The notes beneath the pieces were generated by a model. It searched no databases. It saw only the letters and a list, made by a program, of their open reading frames with translations, and was not told the origin of the DNA. This document shows positions 17,951-27,024 of a DNA stretch of 64,000 nt, piece after piece. Location: contig NZ_SRLC01000001.1 in assembly GCF_004765605.1 (NCBI RefSeq), forward strand, positions 1,984,001-2,048,000, read 5' to 3'. Position numbers and translations under genes: made by a program. The stretch's first letter is position 1, and every line of letters starts with the position of its first letter. This DNA comes from Hymenobacter aquaticus. Lineage in GTDB: Bacteria; Bacteroidota; Bacteroidia; Cytophagales; Hymenobacteraceae.

Positions 17951-19309
17951 ATGTCCCACGGAACCATCCTTATCATCGACGACGAAAACAGCCTGCGTAA
18001 GGTGGTGAGCCGGGTGCTGGAGCTGGAAGACTATACCGTGCTGCAGGCGCGCACCGCCCACGAGGGCCTGGAGCTGCTGGGCCAGCACGCCGAGGAAATC
18101 CTGGTGATTCTCTCCGACGTGAAGCTGCCCGACGGCCACGGCCTGGGGTTGCTGCCCCGCTACCAGGCCGTGGCGCCCCTGGCCGAAGTCATTCTGCTGA
18201 CGGCCTACGGCACCATTGCCGATGGGGTGCAGGCCATGCGCTCGGGCGCTTTCGACTACCTGACCAAAGGCAACTCGGACGATCAGCTGGTCGTCGTCGT
18301 GGCCCGGGCCGCTGATAAGGCGCGGCTGCAGCGCCGGGTGGCCCAGCTCGAACAGCAGCTCACGTCGCAGTACACGTTTGAGTCGATGATCGGGCACTCG
18401 GCGCCGCTGGAGCAGGCCAAAACGCTGGCCCGGCGCGTCGCCCCCACCGACAGCACCGTGCTGCTGGAAGGCCCGACCGGCTCGGGCAAGGAGCTCTTTG
18501 CCCAGGCCATTCACCACGCCAGTCCGCGCCGCAGCAAGCCGTTCGTGGCCGTCAACTGCTCGGCGTTTCCCAAGGATTTGCTGGAAAGTGAGCTGTTTGG
18601 CTACCGCAAAGGCGCTTTCACCGGGGCCCTGGCCGATAAGAAGGGCCTGCTGGAAGAAGCCACGGGCGGCACGCTGTTTCTGGACGAAATCGGGGAGCTG
18701 CCCCTGGAGCTGCAAGCCAAGCTGCTGCGGGTGCTCGAAACCCAGACCTTCACCAAGCTGGGCGACACCAAGCCCCTGACGGTAAACGTGCGCATTGTGG
18801 CCGCCACCAACCGCAACCTGCGCCAGGAAGCCGACGCGGGCCTGTTCCGCCCCGATTTGTACTACCGCCTGGCCGTCTTCACGGTGCCCGTGCCGCCCCT
18901 GAACGTACGGCGCGAGGACATCGAGCCCCTGGCCAACTACTTCCTGCGGCTGTACGCGGCCAAGCTCCGCAAGCGCCTGCACGGCATGGATGCCGACTTT
19001 CTGCGCCACCTCACGCACTACAACTGGCGCGGCAACGTGCGGGAGCTGAAAAACGTGCTGGAGCGCGCCGTTATCCTGGCCGACGGCGACCTGCTCACGG
19101 CCGACAACCTGCCCGCCGAGTTCGACCACGCCGCCCACCCCGCCGCCCCCGACGACGCGGCCGCCGCCCAGTGGACGCTGCGCGGCATGGAGCGCAGCCA
19201 CATCCAGGCCGTGCTGCAGCAGGCCCACGGCAACAAAACCGAGGCCGCCCGCATGCTCGGCGTGGCCCTGACGACGCTGTACCGAAAAATCCAGGAGTAC
19301 GGCCTGTAA
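17951..19309 (+). CDS. Sigma-54-dependent response regulator (NtrC family)
   Basis: A 452-residue NtrC-type regulator. The receiver domain (residues ~4-120) has the phospho-acceptor Asp56 in LSDVKLP. The AAA+ domain has GPTGSGKE and the sigma-54 contact loop GAFTGA at 221-226. A Fis-type helix-turn-helix lies at the C-terminus (TEAARMLGVALTTLYRK). It lies upstream of the kdp genes, and no KdpE-type regulator is present, so it is the likely kdp activator, with the kinase at 30,330 as its partner. This pairing is inferred from context only. Confidence 0.93.
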   Translation: MSHGTILIIDDENSLRKVVSRVLELEDYTVLQARTAHEGLELLGQHAEEILVILSDVKLPDGHGLGLLPRYQAVAPLAEVILLTAYGTIADGVQAMRSGAFDYLTKGNSDDQLVVVVARAADKARLQRRVAQLEQQLTSQYTFESMIGHSAPLEQAKTLARRVAPTDSTVLLEGPTGSGKELFAQAIHHASPRRSKPFVAVNCSAFPKDLLESELFGYRKGAFTGALADKKGLLEEATGGTLFLDEIGELPLELQAKLLRVLETQTFTKLGDTKPLTVNVRIVAATNRNLRQEADAGLFRPDLYYRLAVFTVPVPPLNVRREDIEPLANYFLRLYAAKLRKRLHGMDADFLRHLTHYNWRGNVRELKNVLERAVILADGDLLTADNLPAEFDHAAHPAAPDDAAAAQWTLRGMERSHIQAVLQQAHGNKTEAARMLGVALTTLYRKIQEYGL

Positions 19310-19375
19310 GCGCCCCGGGCCCCACGAAAGCACGGCTCCGGCCCGTGCAAACCAGCTTTTCAGACCTTGCCGCCA

Positions 19376-19398
19376 GCCCCTAGCAAAACGCTAGGGGC
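19376..19398. promoter_or_regulatory. Dyad upstream of kdp, copy 1
   Basis: GCCCCTAGC-AAAAC-GCTAGGGGC is a perfect 9-bp dyad with a 5-base spacer. The core CTAGCAAAACGCTAG recurs exactly 200 bases downstream. It is not followed by a T-run, so it is unlike a terminator. Two spaced copies upstream of the kdp genes and next to a sigma-54 activator gene fit enhancer sites. The rest of the 440-base gap 19,310-19,751 shows no gene. Confidence 0.45.
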
Positions 19399-19579
19399 CG
19401 GGCGCGTATGGCCCGGCGGGCCGGCGCGGCGGCCGGCTCCTACCCGCGCCCGGCGGGCCTTTCACGGCATTTTCAGCCCACCCGGGGCCGCCGCCGGGCC
19501 AGTATGCGGCGCGCCGGCCTGGCCCGCTACGCTACGCCGGCTCCCGGCACTCCGGGGGCTAGCATTCTGCGAAGACAGC

Positions 19580-19594
19580 CTAGCAAAACGCTAG
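19580..19594. promoter_or_regulatory. Dyad upstream of kdp, copy 2
   Basis: CTAGC-AAAAC-GCTAG, identical in its core to the copy at 19,380. It is 157 bases upstream of the first small kdp-linked frame. A binding site for the adjacent NtrC-type regulator is a reasonable guess but is not shown by the sequence alone. Confidence 0.45.
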
Positions 19595-19751
19595 TAGCCC
19601 CTGCCCGCCCAACTGGCCCGGGCAGCGCAGACAATCCAATTATCCTCTTGATAAACAAACCATTACTTCCAAGCGCGCTATTCCGCGGGCTTTGGGAACG
19701 ACTTTGGTTTCGGCCCTGGCATCTGTCAAACACACTTTTGCTTTTGCTGCT

Positions 19752-19847
19752 ATGGCTGCTTCTCTCCTGCTTCCGCTGCTTCTCGCCACCGGCCTGGCCG
19801 GCTTCTGGCTTTTCGACAAGTCCGTCGGCTATTTCGACCACATCTAA
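19752..19847 (+). CDS. Small membrane protein preceding kdpF
   Basis: A 31-residue frame, ATG to TAA: one hydrophobic helix (AASLLLPLLLATGLAGFWLF) followed by a short polar tail ending in FDHI. It starts 110 bases before kdpF, and its stop is 14 bases before the kdpF start. Length and layout suggest a single-span subunit or leader peptide of the Kdp complex. No family name is assigned with certainty. Confidence 0.55.
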   Translation: MAASLLLPLLLATGLAGFWLFDKSVGYFDHI

Positions 19848-19861
19848 CCGCCCGCGCCGCT

Positions 19862-19942
19862 ATGATGCCCGCTCTGTTTGTCCTCGCGCTGGCCACGTTT
19901 GGCTACCTCATTTACGTGCTGCTCAAGCCCGAGAAATTCTAA
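19862..19942 (+). CDS. kdpF: KdpF, small stabilising subunit of the Kdp potassium pump
   Basis: A 26-residue single-span peptide (MMPALFVLALATFGYLIYVL then LKPEKF). The hydrophobic helix followed by the LLKPEKF tail is the KdpF signature. KdpF stabilises the KdpABC complex in the inner membrane. The gene is placed directly before kdpA, as in other kdp operons. Confidence 0.85.
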   Translation: MMPALFVLALATFGYLIYVLLKPEKF

Positions 19943-20003
19943 CTCCGCCGTGGGTCGGGCGGCGGCTGATGCTGCCCTCCCGGCCGGCTCCACTTCCTGT
20001 ATC

Positions 20004-21704
20004 ATGACCAACGAACTACTCGGCATCGGCGCAATCTACCTGGTTACGCTGGTGCTGGCCTTGCCGCTGGGCCGCTTTCTGGCCGCCGTATTTCAGGGCT
20101 CCCGCAACCTGCTGGACTTTATGGCGCCCGTCGAGCGGGGCATTTTCCGCCTGGCCGGCCTCGATTCTACCCGCGCCATGAGCTGGCAGGAGCACCTGCG
20201 CGCCCTGCTCACCATCAACCTGGTGTGGTTTCTGCTGGCCCTGCTGGTGCTCAGCACCCAGGGCAGCCTGCCGCTCAACCCCGACGGCAACCCCTCGATG
20301 TCGCCGGACCTGGCTTTCAACACGGCCATTTCCTTCCTGGTAAACTGCAACCTGCAGCACTACTCCGGCGAATCGGGCCTGTCTTACCTCTCGCAGCTGG
20401 TGGTCATTACCTTCCTGCAGTTTGTGAGTGCCGCTACCGGCATTGCCGCGGCCGTGGTGGTGCTCAACGCCCTACAAACCCGCACCACCGAGCAGCTGGG
20501 CAACTTCTACGACTACTTCGTGAAGAGCCTCACCCGCCTGCTGCTGCCCCTGAGCCTGGTTATCGGGCTGGTGCTGGCCTTCCAGGGCACGCCCATGACG
20601 CTGCTGGGCAAGCAGCCCTTGGTGACCCTGCAGGGCGACTCGGTGGCCGTGAGCCGGGGGCCGGTGGCGGCTATGGTGGCCATTAAGGAGCTGGGAACCA
20701 ACGGCGGGGGCTTTTTCGGGGCCAACTCGGCCCACCCGCTCGAAAACCCCAACTACTTCACCAACGCCGTCGAAAACGGCGCACTGGTGCTGATTCCGCT
20801 GGCCCTGATTTTCGCCCTGGGCTTTTACCTGAAGCGGCCCCGGCTGTCGTACATGATTTTTGGGGTGATGACCGTGGGCTTTCTGGCCCTGCTGGCCCCG
20901 ACTCTGTACTACGAGCTGCACGGCAACCCCGCCCTGGCCCAAATGGGCCTCGACCAAAGCCTGGGCGCGCTGGAAGGCAAGGAAATGCGGTTTGGCGCGG
21001 CGGCCTCGGCCTACTGGAGCATCACCAACACGGTCATCAGCTGCGGGTCGGTCAACTCGATGCACGACTCGTTCATGCCGATTTCCGGCCTGATGCAGCT
21101 GCTGGGCATGATGACCAACGCCTTTTACGGCGGCTGCGGCGTGGGCCTGCTCAACTTTTTCGCCTACCTGATTATTGCCGTCTTCATTGCCGGCCTGCTG
21201 GTGGGCCGCACGCCCGAGTTTCTGGGCAAGAAAATCGAGGCCCGGGAAATGAAAATTGCCGTCATCGTGACGCTGCTGCACCCGCTGCTGATTCTGGCCG
21301 GCACGGCCCTGGCCGCGCACACCTACGCCGGCAACCCCGCCGAGTACGCCGGCTGGCTGGGCAACCCCGGCTTCCACGGCTTCTCAGAAATGCTGTATGA
21401 GTTTACCTCCGCCGCGGCCAACAACGGCTCGGGCTTCGAGGGCCTCGGCGACAACACCCCGTTCTGGAACATCAGCACCGGCGTGGTGCTGCTGCTCGCG
21501 CGCTTCCTGCCCATCATCGGCCCGGTGGCTATTGCCGGCCTGCTGGCCCGCAAAAAGTACGTGCCGGAAGGGGCCGGCACCCTGCCCGCCGACACGGCCA
21601 CCTTCGGGGTGATGGTGCTGGCCGTCATCGTCATCATTGCCGCCCTGGCCTTCTTCCCGGCCCTGGCGCTGGGGCCGCTGGCCGAGCACTTCGCGCTGTA
21701 TTAA
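20004..21704 (+). CDS. kdpA: KdpA, potassium-binding channel subunit
   Basis: A 566-residue polytopic membrane protein that forms the K+ selectivity filter of the KdpFABC ATPase. Segments typical of KdpA are visible: NTAISFLVNCNLQHYSGESG, GTNGGGFFGANSAHPLENP and TSAAANNGSGFEGL. It starts at ATG 20004, 61 bases after kdpF; the upstream extension of the frame would swallow kdpF. A family A repeat separates it from kdpB. Confidence 0.97.
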   Translation: MTNELLGIGAIYLVTLVLALPLGRFLAAVFQGSRNLLDFMAPVERGIFRLAGLDSTRAMSWQEHLRALLTINLVWFLLALLVLSTQGSLPLNPDGNPSMSPDLAFNTAISFLVNCNLQHYSGESGLSYLSQLVVITFLQFVSAATGIAAAVVVLNALQTRTTEQLGNFYDYFVKSLTRLLLPLSLVIGLVLAFQGTPMTLLGKQPLVTLQGDSVAVSRGPVAAMVAIKELGTNGGGFFGANSAHPLENPNYFTNAVENGALVLIPLALIFALGFYLKRPRLSYMIFGVMTVGFLALLAPTLYYELHGNPALAQMGLDQSLGALEGKEMRFGAAASAYWSITNTVISCGSVNSMHDSFMPISGLMQLLGMMTNAFYGGCGVGLLNFFAYLIIAVFIAGLLVGRTPEFLGKKIEAREMKIAVIVTLLHPLLILAGTALAAHTYAGNPAEYAGWLGNPGFHGFSEMLYEFTSAAANNGSGFEGLGDNTPFWNISTGVVLLLARFLPIIGPVAIAGLLARKKYVPEGAGTLPADTATFGVMVLAVIVIIAALAFFPALALGPLAEHFALY

Positions 21705-21862
21705 CCCCTCCCCAACCCCTCTGGGAGAGAGGCTCAGGTTAGCCTCTTTCGACATCGTTCACTTGCCGGGCAGCGCAATTGCTGCCCGCACCAAAATAAC
21801 TGCCCCATAAATTCTCGTCAGGCTCCCCCTCTCCCAGAGGGGAGGGGGCCGGGGGGTGGGGT
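21705..21862. repeat. Inverted-repeat element, family A copy 2, between kdpA and kdpB
   Basis: The left arm (CCCCTCCCCAACCCCTCTGG...) directly follows the kdpA stop. The right arm (CCCCCTCTCCCAGAGGGG then AGGGGGCCGGGGGGTGGGG) ends eight bases before kdpB. The left arm is degenerate relative to the copy at 36,876. Because it lies inside an operon it may lower expression downstream of kdpA or stabilise the mRNA. Confidence 0.8.
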
Positions 21863-21869
21863 CCACGAT

Positions 21870-23915
21870 ATGTCAACTAAATCTCAATCCTTGTTCCAAC
21901 CCGCGCTGGTGTCGGAGGCCGTCAAGCAGGCTTTCGTGAAGCTCGACCCGCGCATCATGTTCCGCAACCCGGTCATGTTTACCGTGGAAATCGGGACGGC
22001 CGTGATGCTGTTTGTCACGCTGGGGCTGCTGGTGCGGCCCGATGCCGCCCAGGGCTCCTTCGGCTACAACCTCACCGTGTTCGGGGTCCTGTTTCTGACC
22101 CTGCTGTTCGCCAACTTCGCCGAGGCCATTGCCGAAGCGCGGGGCAAGGCCCAGGCCGAAAGCCTGCGCAAAACCCGCCAGGATACTCCCGCCCGCGTGG
22201 TAGATGCCGACGGCCGCGTAACGGCCGTGTCCTCGGCCCAGCTCCAGAAGGGCCAGATTTTCCTGGTGGAAGCCGGCGAAATCATTCCCACCGACGGCGA
22301 AATCATCGAGGGCTTGGCTACCATCGACGAGTCGGCCATTACCGGCGAGTCGGCCCCGGTGATTCGGGAGGCCGGCGGGGATAAGTCCTCCGTCACGGGC
22401 GGCACCAAGGTGCTGTCAGACCGCATTAAAGTGGTGGTGACGACGGCACCCGGCGAGTCGTTTCTGGACCAGATGATTGCCCTGGTGGAAGGCGCTTCGC
22501 GGCAGAAAACGCCCAACGAAATTGCCCTCACCATTCTGCTGGCGGGTTTCACGCTGGTGTTCGTGCTGGTGTGCGTCACGCTGCAGCCCTTCGCGGCCTA
22601 CGCCCACGCCCCCATTGCCATTTCGGCCTTTATTGCCCTGTTCGTGTGTCTGATTCCGACTACCATCGGCGGGCTGCTCTCGGCCATCGGCATTGCCGGC
22701 ATGGACCGCGCCCTGCGGGCCAACGTCATTACCAAGAGCGGCCGGGCCGTGGAAACGGCCGGCGACATCGACGTGCTGCTGCTCGACAAGACCGGCACCA
22801 TCACCATCGGCAACCGCAAAGCCACCCACTTCTGGCCCGCCCCCGGCGTAGAGGCGCACCGCTTCATGGAGCTGGCCGTGCTGGCGTCGCTCACCGATGA
22901 GACGCCCGAGGGCAAGAGCATCGTGGAGCTGGCCCGCGGGCAGCACCTGGACCCGCAGCCGCTGCACCACCGCCTGGCGGGAGCCGAGCTGATCAAGTTC
23001 ACGGCCGAAACCCGCAGCAGCGGCGTCACGCTCCCCGACGGCACCCGCATCCGCAAGGGCGCCTCCGATGCCATCCGGCAGCTGGCCAACCGGGCCAATC
23101 AGCCCTTTCCCCAGGAAACCACCCAGCGCGTGGAGGCCATTGCCGGCAACGGCGGCACCCCGCTGGTGCTCAGCGAAAACGACCGGGTGCTGGGCGTGGT
23201 GGAACTGCAGGACATCATCAAGCCCGGGATTCAGGAGCGGTTTGCGCGGCTGCGCAACATGGGCATCAAAACGGTGATGGTGACGGGCGACAACCCGCTC
23301 ACGGCCCGCTTCATTGCCGAAAAAGCCGGCGTCGACGACTTCATTGCCGAAGCCAAGCCAGAAGACAAAATGCACTACATCCGCCGCGAGCAGCAGCAGG
23401 GCCGGCTGGTGGCCATGATGGGCGACGGCACCAACGACGCCCCCGCCCTGGCCCAGGCCGACGTGGGCGTGGCCATGAACTCGGGCACCCAGGCCGCCAA
23501 GGAAGCCGGCAACATGGTGGACCTCGACAACGACCCGACCAAGCTCATCGAGGTGGTCGAAATCGGCAAGCAGCTGCTGATGACGCGCGGCACGCTCACC
23601 ACCTTCAGCATCGCCAACGACGTGGCCAAGTACTTCGCCATCGTGCCGGCCCTGTTCATGGTGGCCATCCCAGCCCTGGGCGCGCTCAACATCATGGGCC
23701 TGAAGTCGCCGCAGTCGGCCATTCTCTCGGCCGTGATTTTCAACGCCGTGATTATCCCGCTGCTGGTGCCGCTGGCCCTGCGCGGGGTGGCTTACAAGCC
23801 CATCGGGGCCTCGGCCCTGCTGCGCCGCAACCTGCTGGTGTACGGCCTGGGCGGCGTAGTGGCTCCCTTCGTCGGCATCAAGGTCATCGACCTGCTGGTG
23901 GGGCTGTTTTTGTAA
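21870..23915 (+). CDS. kdpB: KdpB, P-type ATPase catalytic subunit
   Basis: A 681-residue P-type ATPase that powers K+ uptake. The phosphorylated residue is Asp306 in DKTGTIT. Also visible are TGES in the actuator domain ([12 protein letters not shown]), the hinge [20 protein letters not shown], and the transmembrane helices expected for KdpB. Full length. Expected partners are KdpA, KdpC and KdpF in the same operon. Confidence 0.97.
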   Translation: MSTKSQSLFQPALVSEAVKQAFVKLDPRIMFRNPVMFTVEIGTAVMLFVTLGLLVRPDAAQGSFGYNLTVFGVLFLTLLFANFAEAIAEARGKAQAESLRKTRQDTPARVVDADGRVTAVSSAQLQKGQIFLVEAGEIIPTDGEIIEGLATIDESAITGESAPVIREAGGDKSSVTGGTKVLSDRIKVVVTTAPGESFLDQMIALVEGASRQKTPNEIALTILLAGFTLVFVLVCVTLQPFAAYAHAPIAISAFIALFVCLIPTTIGGLLSAIGIAGMDRALRANVITKSGRAVETAGDIDVLLLDKTGTITIGNRKATHFWPAPGVEAHRFMELAVLASLTDETPEGKSIVELARGQHLDPQPLHHRLAGAELIKFTAETRSSGVTLPDGTRIRKGASDAIRQLANRANQPFPQETTQRVEAIAGNGGTPLVLSENDRVLGVVELQDIIKPGIQERFARLRNMGIKTVMVTGDNPLTARFIAEKAGVDDFIAEAKPEDKMHYIRREQQQGRLVAMMGDGTNDAPALAQADVGVAMNSGTQAAKEAGNMVDLDNDPTKLIEVVEIGKQLLMTRGTLTTFSIANDVAKYFAIVPALFMVAIPALGALNIMGLKSPQSAILSAVIFNAVIIPLLVPLALRGVAYKPIGASALLRRNLLVYGLGGVVAPFVGIKVIDLLVGLFL

Positions 23916-23936
23916 TAATGAATCAACAATGAAGTA

Positions 23937-24035
23937 GAACGTCATTCCGAGCGAAGTCGAGGAATCTCGCGTGCTGATGTTGCAATAGTAACTCAGTAAA
24001 GCGGTAGAGATGCTTCGGCAAGCTCAGCATGACAG
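23937..24035. repeat. Inverted-repeat element, family B copy 3, between kdpB and kdpC
   Basis: Left part GAACGTCATTCCGAGCGAAG with ATCTCGCGTGCTGATG; right part GATGCTTCGGCAAGCTCAGC then ATGAC. The arms pair imperfectly (GTCAT..GAGC with GCTCAGCATGAC). The right arm ends 16 bases before the kdpC start. Confidence 0.7.
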
Positions 24036-24051
24036 ACAACATACAATCAAC

Positions 24052-24621
24052 ATGAAACAACACCTGCTTCCCGCTTTCCGTCTCACCCTGGTGCTCCTGG
24101 TGCTGTGCGCGGTGGTTTATCCGGCCCTGATCTGGGCCGGGGCGCAGCTGGCTCCCGCTGGCGGCCAGGGCGAAACCATCCGCCACCGGGGCCGCGTAGT
24201 AGGCTTCGCCAACGTAGGCCAGAAATTCGACCGGCCGGAGTATTTCAGCTCCCGCCCCTCGGCCGTCGACTACAACGCCGCCGGCTCGGCGGGCTCCAAC
24301 AAGGGGCCCAGCAACCCCGACTACCTGGCCACGGTACACACCCGGGTGGGCGCGTTTTTGCAAGCCAACCCCACGGTGGGTGCCGGCCGGCTGCCCGCCG
24401 AGCTGGTCACGGCCAGCGGCTCGGGCCTCGACCCGCACCTGTCGCCCGCCGGGGCCTACGCCCAGGTAGAGCGGGTGGCCCGCCTCCGCGGCCTGCCCGC
24501 GGCCCAGGTGCGCGCCCTGGTCGACAGCCACGTAGATGAGCCCCTGATTGTCTTTTTTGGCCCGCCCACCGTGAACGTGCTGCGCCTGAACCTGGCCCTC
24601 GATTCCCTGCAAGGCCGGTAG
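24052..24621 (+). CDS. kdpC: KdpC, accessory subunit of the Kdp pump
   Basis: A 189-residue protein with one N-terminal transmembrane helix (LTLVLLVLCAVVYPALIWAG) and a periplasmic domain containing YFSSRPSA, SGSGLDPHLSP and VARLRGLP, all typical of KdpC. ATG 24052 is chosen; the frame runs upstream into the family B repeat, but the KdpC family begins at this Met. Confidence 0.96.
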   Translation: MKQHLLPAFRLTLVLLVLCAVVYPALIWAGAQLAPAGGQGETIRHRGRVVGFANVGQKFDRPEYFSSRPSAVDYNAAGSAGSNKGPSNPDYLATVHTRVGAFLQANPTVGAGRLPAELVTASGSGLDPHLSPAGAYAQVERVARLRGLPAAQVRALVDSHVDEPLIVFFGPPTVNVLRLNLALDSLQGR

Positions 24622-24711
24622 GCCGCCAGGTTGTGCGGGCCCGGTCCCGCTGCTTTCTTCTTAACTTTTTTTTCAGCGCCCCGCGCCCTGGTGGCCGGCG
24701 CTCCTACCCAC

Positions 24712-25821
24712 ATGAAACCACTTTCTTTTGCCCCACTGGGCCTGCTGCTGCTCACTTCGGCTGCTATGGCCCAAACCACGCCCGATTCCACGGCAGCTGC
24801 GGCGGCTCCGGCCAATCCGCTTACTACCTACGGCTTCGTGGATGGCTACTACGGCTATGATTTCAAGCACGCGGCCACCAACCAGCGGCCCGGCTTTCTG
24901 TACTCGCACAACCGCCAGAACGAGTTTACGGTCAACAACGCCGTTATCGGTCTGCGCTACGACAACGGGCAGGTGCGCGGGGCCTTGGGCCTGCACGCGG
25001 GCACCTACGTATCGGCCAACTACGCGGCCGAGGACCAGGTGCTCAAGCACATCTACGAGGCTTATGCGGGCTTCCGACCCTTCAAAAAAGCCTGGCTCGA
25101 CGTGGGTATTTTCGGCTCGCACATCGGGTTTGAGTCGGCCCTGAGCAAGGACAACTGGACGCTGACCCGCTCCCTGATGGCCGAAAACTCGCCCTACTAC
25201 GAGGCCGGCGCGCGGCTCACCTACGAGGTGAGCCCCAAGCTGACGCTAACTGGGCTGGTGCTCAACGGCTGGCAGAACATCCGCGAAAACAACCAGGCCA
25301 AGGCCCTGGGCACTCAGATTCAGTGGAAGCCCACCGATAAGCTGCTCATCAACAGCAGCACCTTCTACGGCAACGAGCAGCCCCAGGACTCGGTGCGCCG
25401 CCGCCGCTACTTCCACGATTTCTACGTGAGCTACGCCGCCACCGACCGCCTCAGCCTGGCGCTGGTGTTCGACGTGGGCAAGCAGGAAAGCGAGCAGCGC
25501 GGCGGCAAGGCCGATACCTGGCACACCGGCGCGGCCTTCGTGCGCTACAAGCTGGCCGATAAGTGGACCGCCGCCGCCCGGGCCGAGTACTACAACGCCG
25601 ACCGGGGCGTCATCATCAGCACCATTTCGCCGGTAGCCGCCGCCACCGATTTCAAGGTGCAGGCCGCCTCGGTCAACCTCGACTACGCGCCCACCAGCAA
25701 CGTGACGTTCCGGGTAGAAGGCCGCACCTTCCACGGCCGCCAGCCCTTCCTGACGGACCGCAACGGCAACCCCACCCGCAACTACGGCAACCTCACCAGC
25801 AGCATCGCGCTGTCGTTTTAG
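24712..25821 (+). CDS. Outer-membrane beta-barrel porin of the kdp island
   Basis: A 369-residue protein with a Sec signal (MKPLSFAPLGLLLLTSAAMA, then Q) and alternating beta-strand segments with aromatic girdles throughout, such as YGFVDGYYGYDF and LTLTGLVLNGWQNI. It resembles the OmpL-like barrel family (BBP2) that often follows kdp genes in Bacteroidota. Position directly after kdpC suggests that it lets K+ cross the outer membrane when Kdp is induced; this is inference. ATG 24712 is chosen because the signal peptide begins there. Confidence 0.8.
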   Translation: MKPLSFAPLGLLLLTSAAMAQTTPDSTAAAAAPANPLTTYGFVDGYYGYDFKHAATNQRPGFLYSHNRQNEFTVNNAVIGLRYDNGQVRGALGLHAGTYVSANYAAEDQVLKHIYEAYAGFRPFKKAWLDVGIFGSHIGFESALSKDNWTLTRSLMAENSPYYEAGARLTYEVSPKLTLTGLVLNGWQNIRENNQAKALGTQIQWKPTDKLLINSSTFYGNEQPQDSVRRRRYFHDFYVSYAATDRLSLALVFDVGKQESEQRGGKADTWHTGAAFVRYKLADKWTAAARAEYYNADRGVIISTISPVAAATDFKVQAASVNLDYAPTSNVTFRVEGRTFHGRQPFLTDRNGNPTRNYGNLTSSIALSF

Positions 25822-25846
25822 AGTAGATAGATATGAGTAATCGAGC

Positions 25847-25982
25847 TTCGTGTGCACGATGTAGAGACGCAATATTTTGCGTCTCGTCGGTGCTGATGTT
25901 GTTATAACTGCACCGTAGTGAGCAGACCCGGTCGTTCAACGACGAGACGCAAAATATTGCGTCTCTACATCGTGCACACGAA
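25847..25982. repeat. Inverted-repeat element, family C copy 1 (43-bp perfect arms)
   Basis: Left arm 25847-25889 (starts TTCGTGTGCACGATGTAGAG) and right arm 25940-25982 are exact reverse complements over 43 bases, separated by 50 bases. Each arm also holds an inner hairpin, GAGACGCAA-TATT-TTGCGTCTC. A related element lies at 28,976. Confidence 0.9.
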
Positions 25983-26114
25983 CTCTTAAGCGGAATTGAA
26001 TACCTGTAGAAAAATCGTTTAAAAACTATAGATACTTAACGCCAAGCCGCTGGGCGGGAGTAAGTTCTCGTTCGGCGGCTGGCAATGATTTCACCTTCTA
26101 GCTGACCACGCATC

Positions 26115-26993
26115 ATGGCCCGTACCATCAAAGCCCGCCTCACGCTGGGCCTGAGCTTTCTGTTCGTGATTATTCTGCTGCTGAGCGGGGTGGGGGCGTA
26201 CTTCCTCTACCAACTCTCGCGCAGCTCGGCCGCTACGTTGCAGGACAACTACCGCTCGGTAGCCTACGCCCGGGCCATGTCCGATGCGTTGTCGGATGTG
26301 CGGGAGGCGCGGCGGGCGGGGCCGGCGGCCGAGGTGGTCCGGGCCGAAGCTGCCTTCCGGCGCAGCCTGCGGGCCGAGCAGGGCAACATCACCGAGCCCG
26401 GCGAGCAGGAGCTGGCCGATTCGTTGGCGGCTTCGTTTGGGCAGTACGTCGCCCAGGCTGCCGCGCCGGCCGGCCTCTACCAGCAGGTGCGCGGGCAGGT
26501 GGGCCGGGTGGCGACCCTGAATCTGCGGGCCATTGAGCAGCAAAGTCTGCGCACCCGCCGCATTGCCAACCGCACCATTGGCACGCTGGGGCTGCTGGCT
26601 ACGCTGGGCATTCTGGCCACGGTTTCCTTCATTTTCAGCTTCCCTGATTACCTCACCCGGCCGGTGGAGGAGCTGACGGCCGGCATCCGGCGCGTAGCCG
26701 AGGGCCACTACGACCAGCGCCTGCCCGTGCGCGCCCACGACGAGTTTGCGCCCGTGGCCCAGGCCTTCAACGACATGGCCCGCCGCCTCGAAGGCTACGA
26801 AACCGCCGACGGCACGCCCCGCATCGACTCCAGCGGCCCCCTCGATCTGGTAACCAGCCACCTGCGCCCCGGCTCCGCCCCCGATGCGGCCGACGACCTA
26901 GCCCGCCGCCGCCACTTGGCCACCCAGCTGCAGCGGCAGGCCCGGCAGCTCCAGCGCACCGCCGACGAGTTGGCCACCGGGCAGGCCGGTTGA
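26115..26993 (+). CDS. HAMP-domain membrane protein lacking a kinase domain
   Basis: A 292-residue protein: transmembrane helix 1 near residues 12-32, a periplasmic helical sensor region, transmembrane helix 2 near 157-180, then a HAMP linker (RPVEELTAGIRRVAEGHYDQ) and a short coiled C-terminal tail. It is similar in layout and local sequence (NITEPGEQ..., AHDEFAPVAQAFNDM) to the sensory half of the histidine kinase at 30,330 but has no kinase or output domain. It may modulate that kinase or sense the same signal. Function inferred from position only. Confidence 0.7.
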   Translation: MARTIKARLTLGLSFLFVIILLLSGVGAYFLYQLSRSSAATLQDNYRSVAYARAMSDALSDVREARRAGPAAEVVRAEAAFRRSLRAEQGNITEPGEQELADSLAASFGQYVAQAAAPAGLYQQVRGQVGRVATLNLRAIEQQSLRTRRIANRTIGTLGLLATLGILATVSFIFSFPDYLTRPVEELTAGIRRVAEGHYDQRLPVRAHDEFAPVAQAFNDMARRLEGYETADGTPRIDSSGPLDLVTSHLRPGSAPDAADDLARRRHLATQLQRQARQLQRTADELATGQAG

Positions 26994-27024
26994 GTTGCCG
27001 GCCTTTCACGTGTAGTTTGCGCGC

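Noticed and set aside
17621-19333. A 570-codon open frame antisense to the VWA and response regulator genes
   Set aside because: High GC opens long frames opposite real genes. The translation is rich in Gly, Gln, His and Val, with no domain, and the plus-strand genes are certain. The same applies to long antisense frames near 27,310-29,088, 32,210-33,688 and 34,818-36,047.
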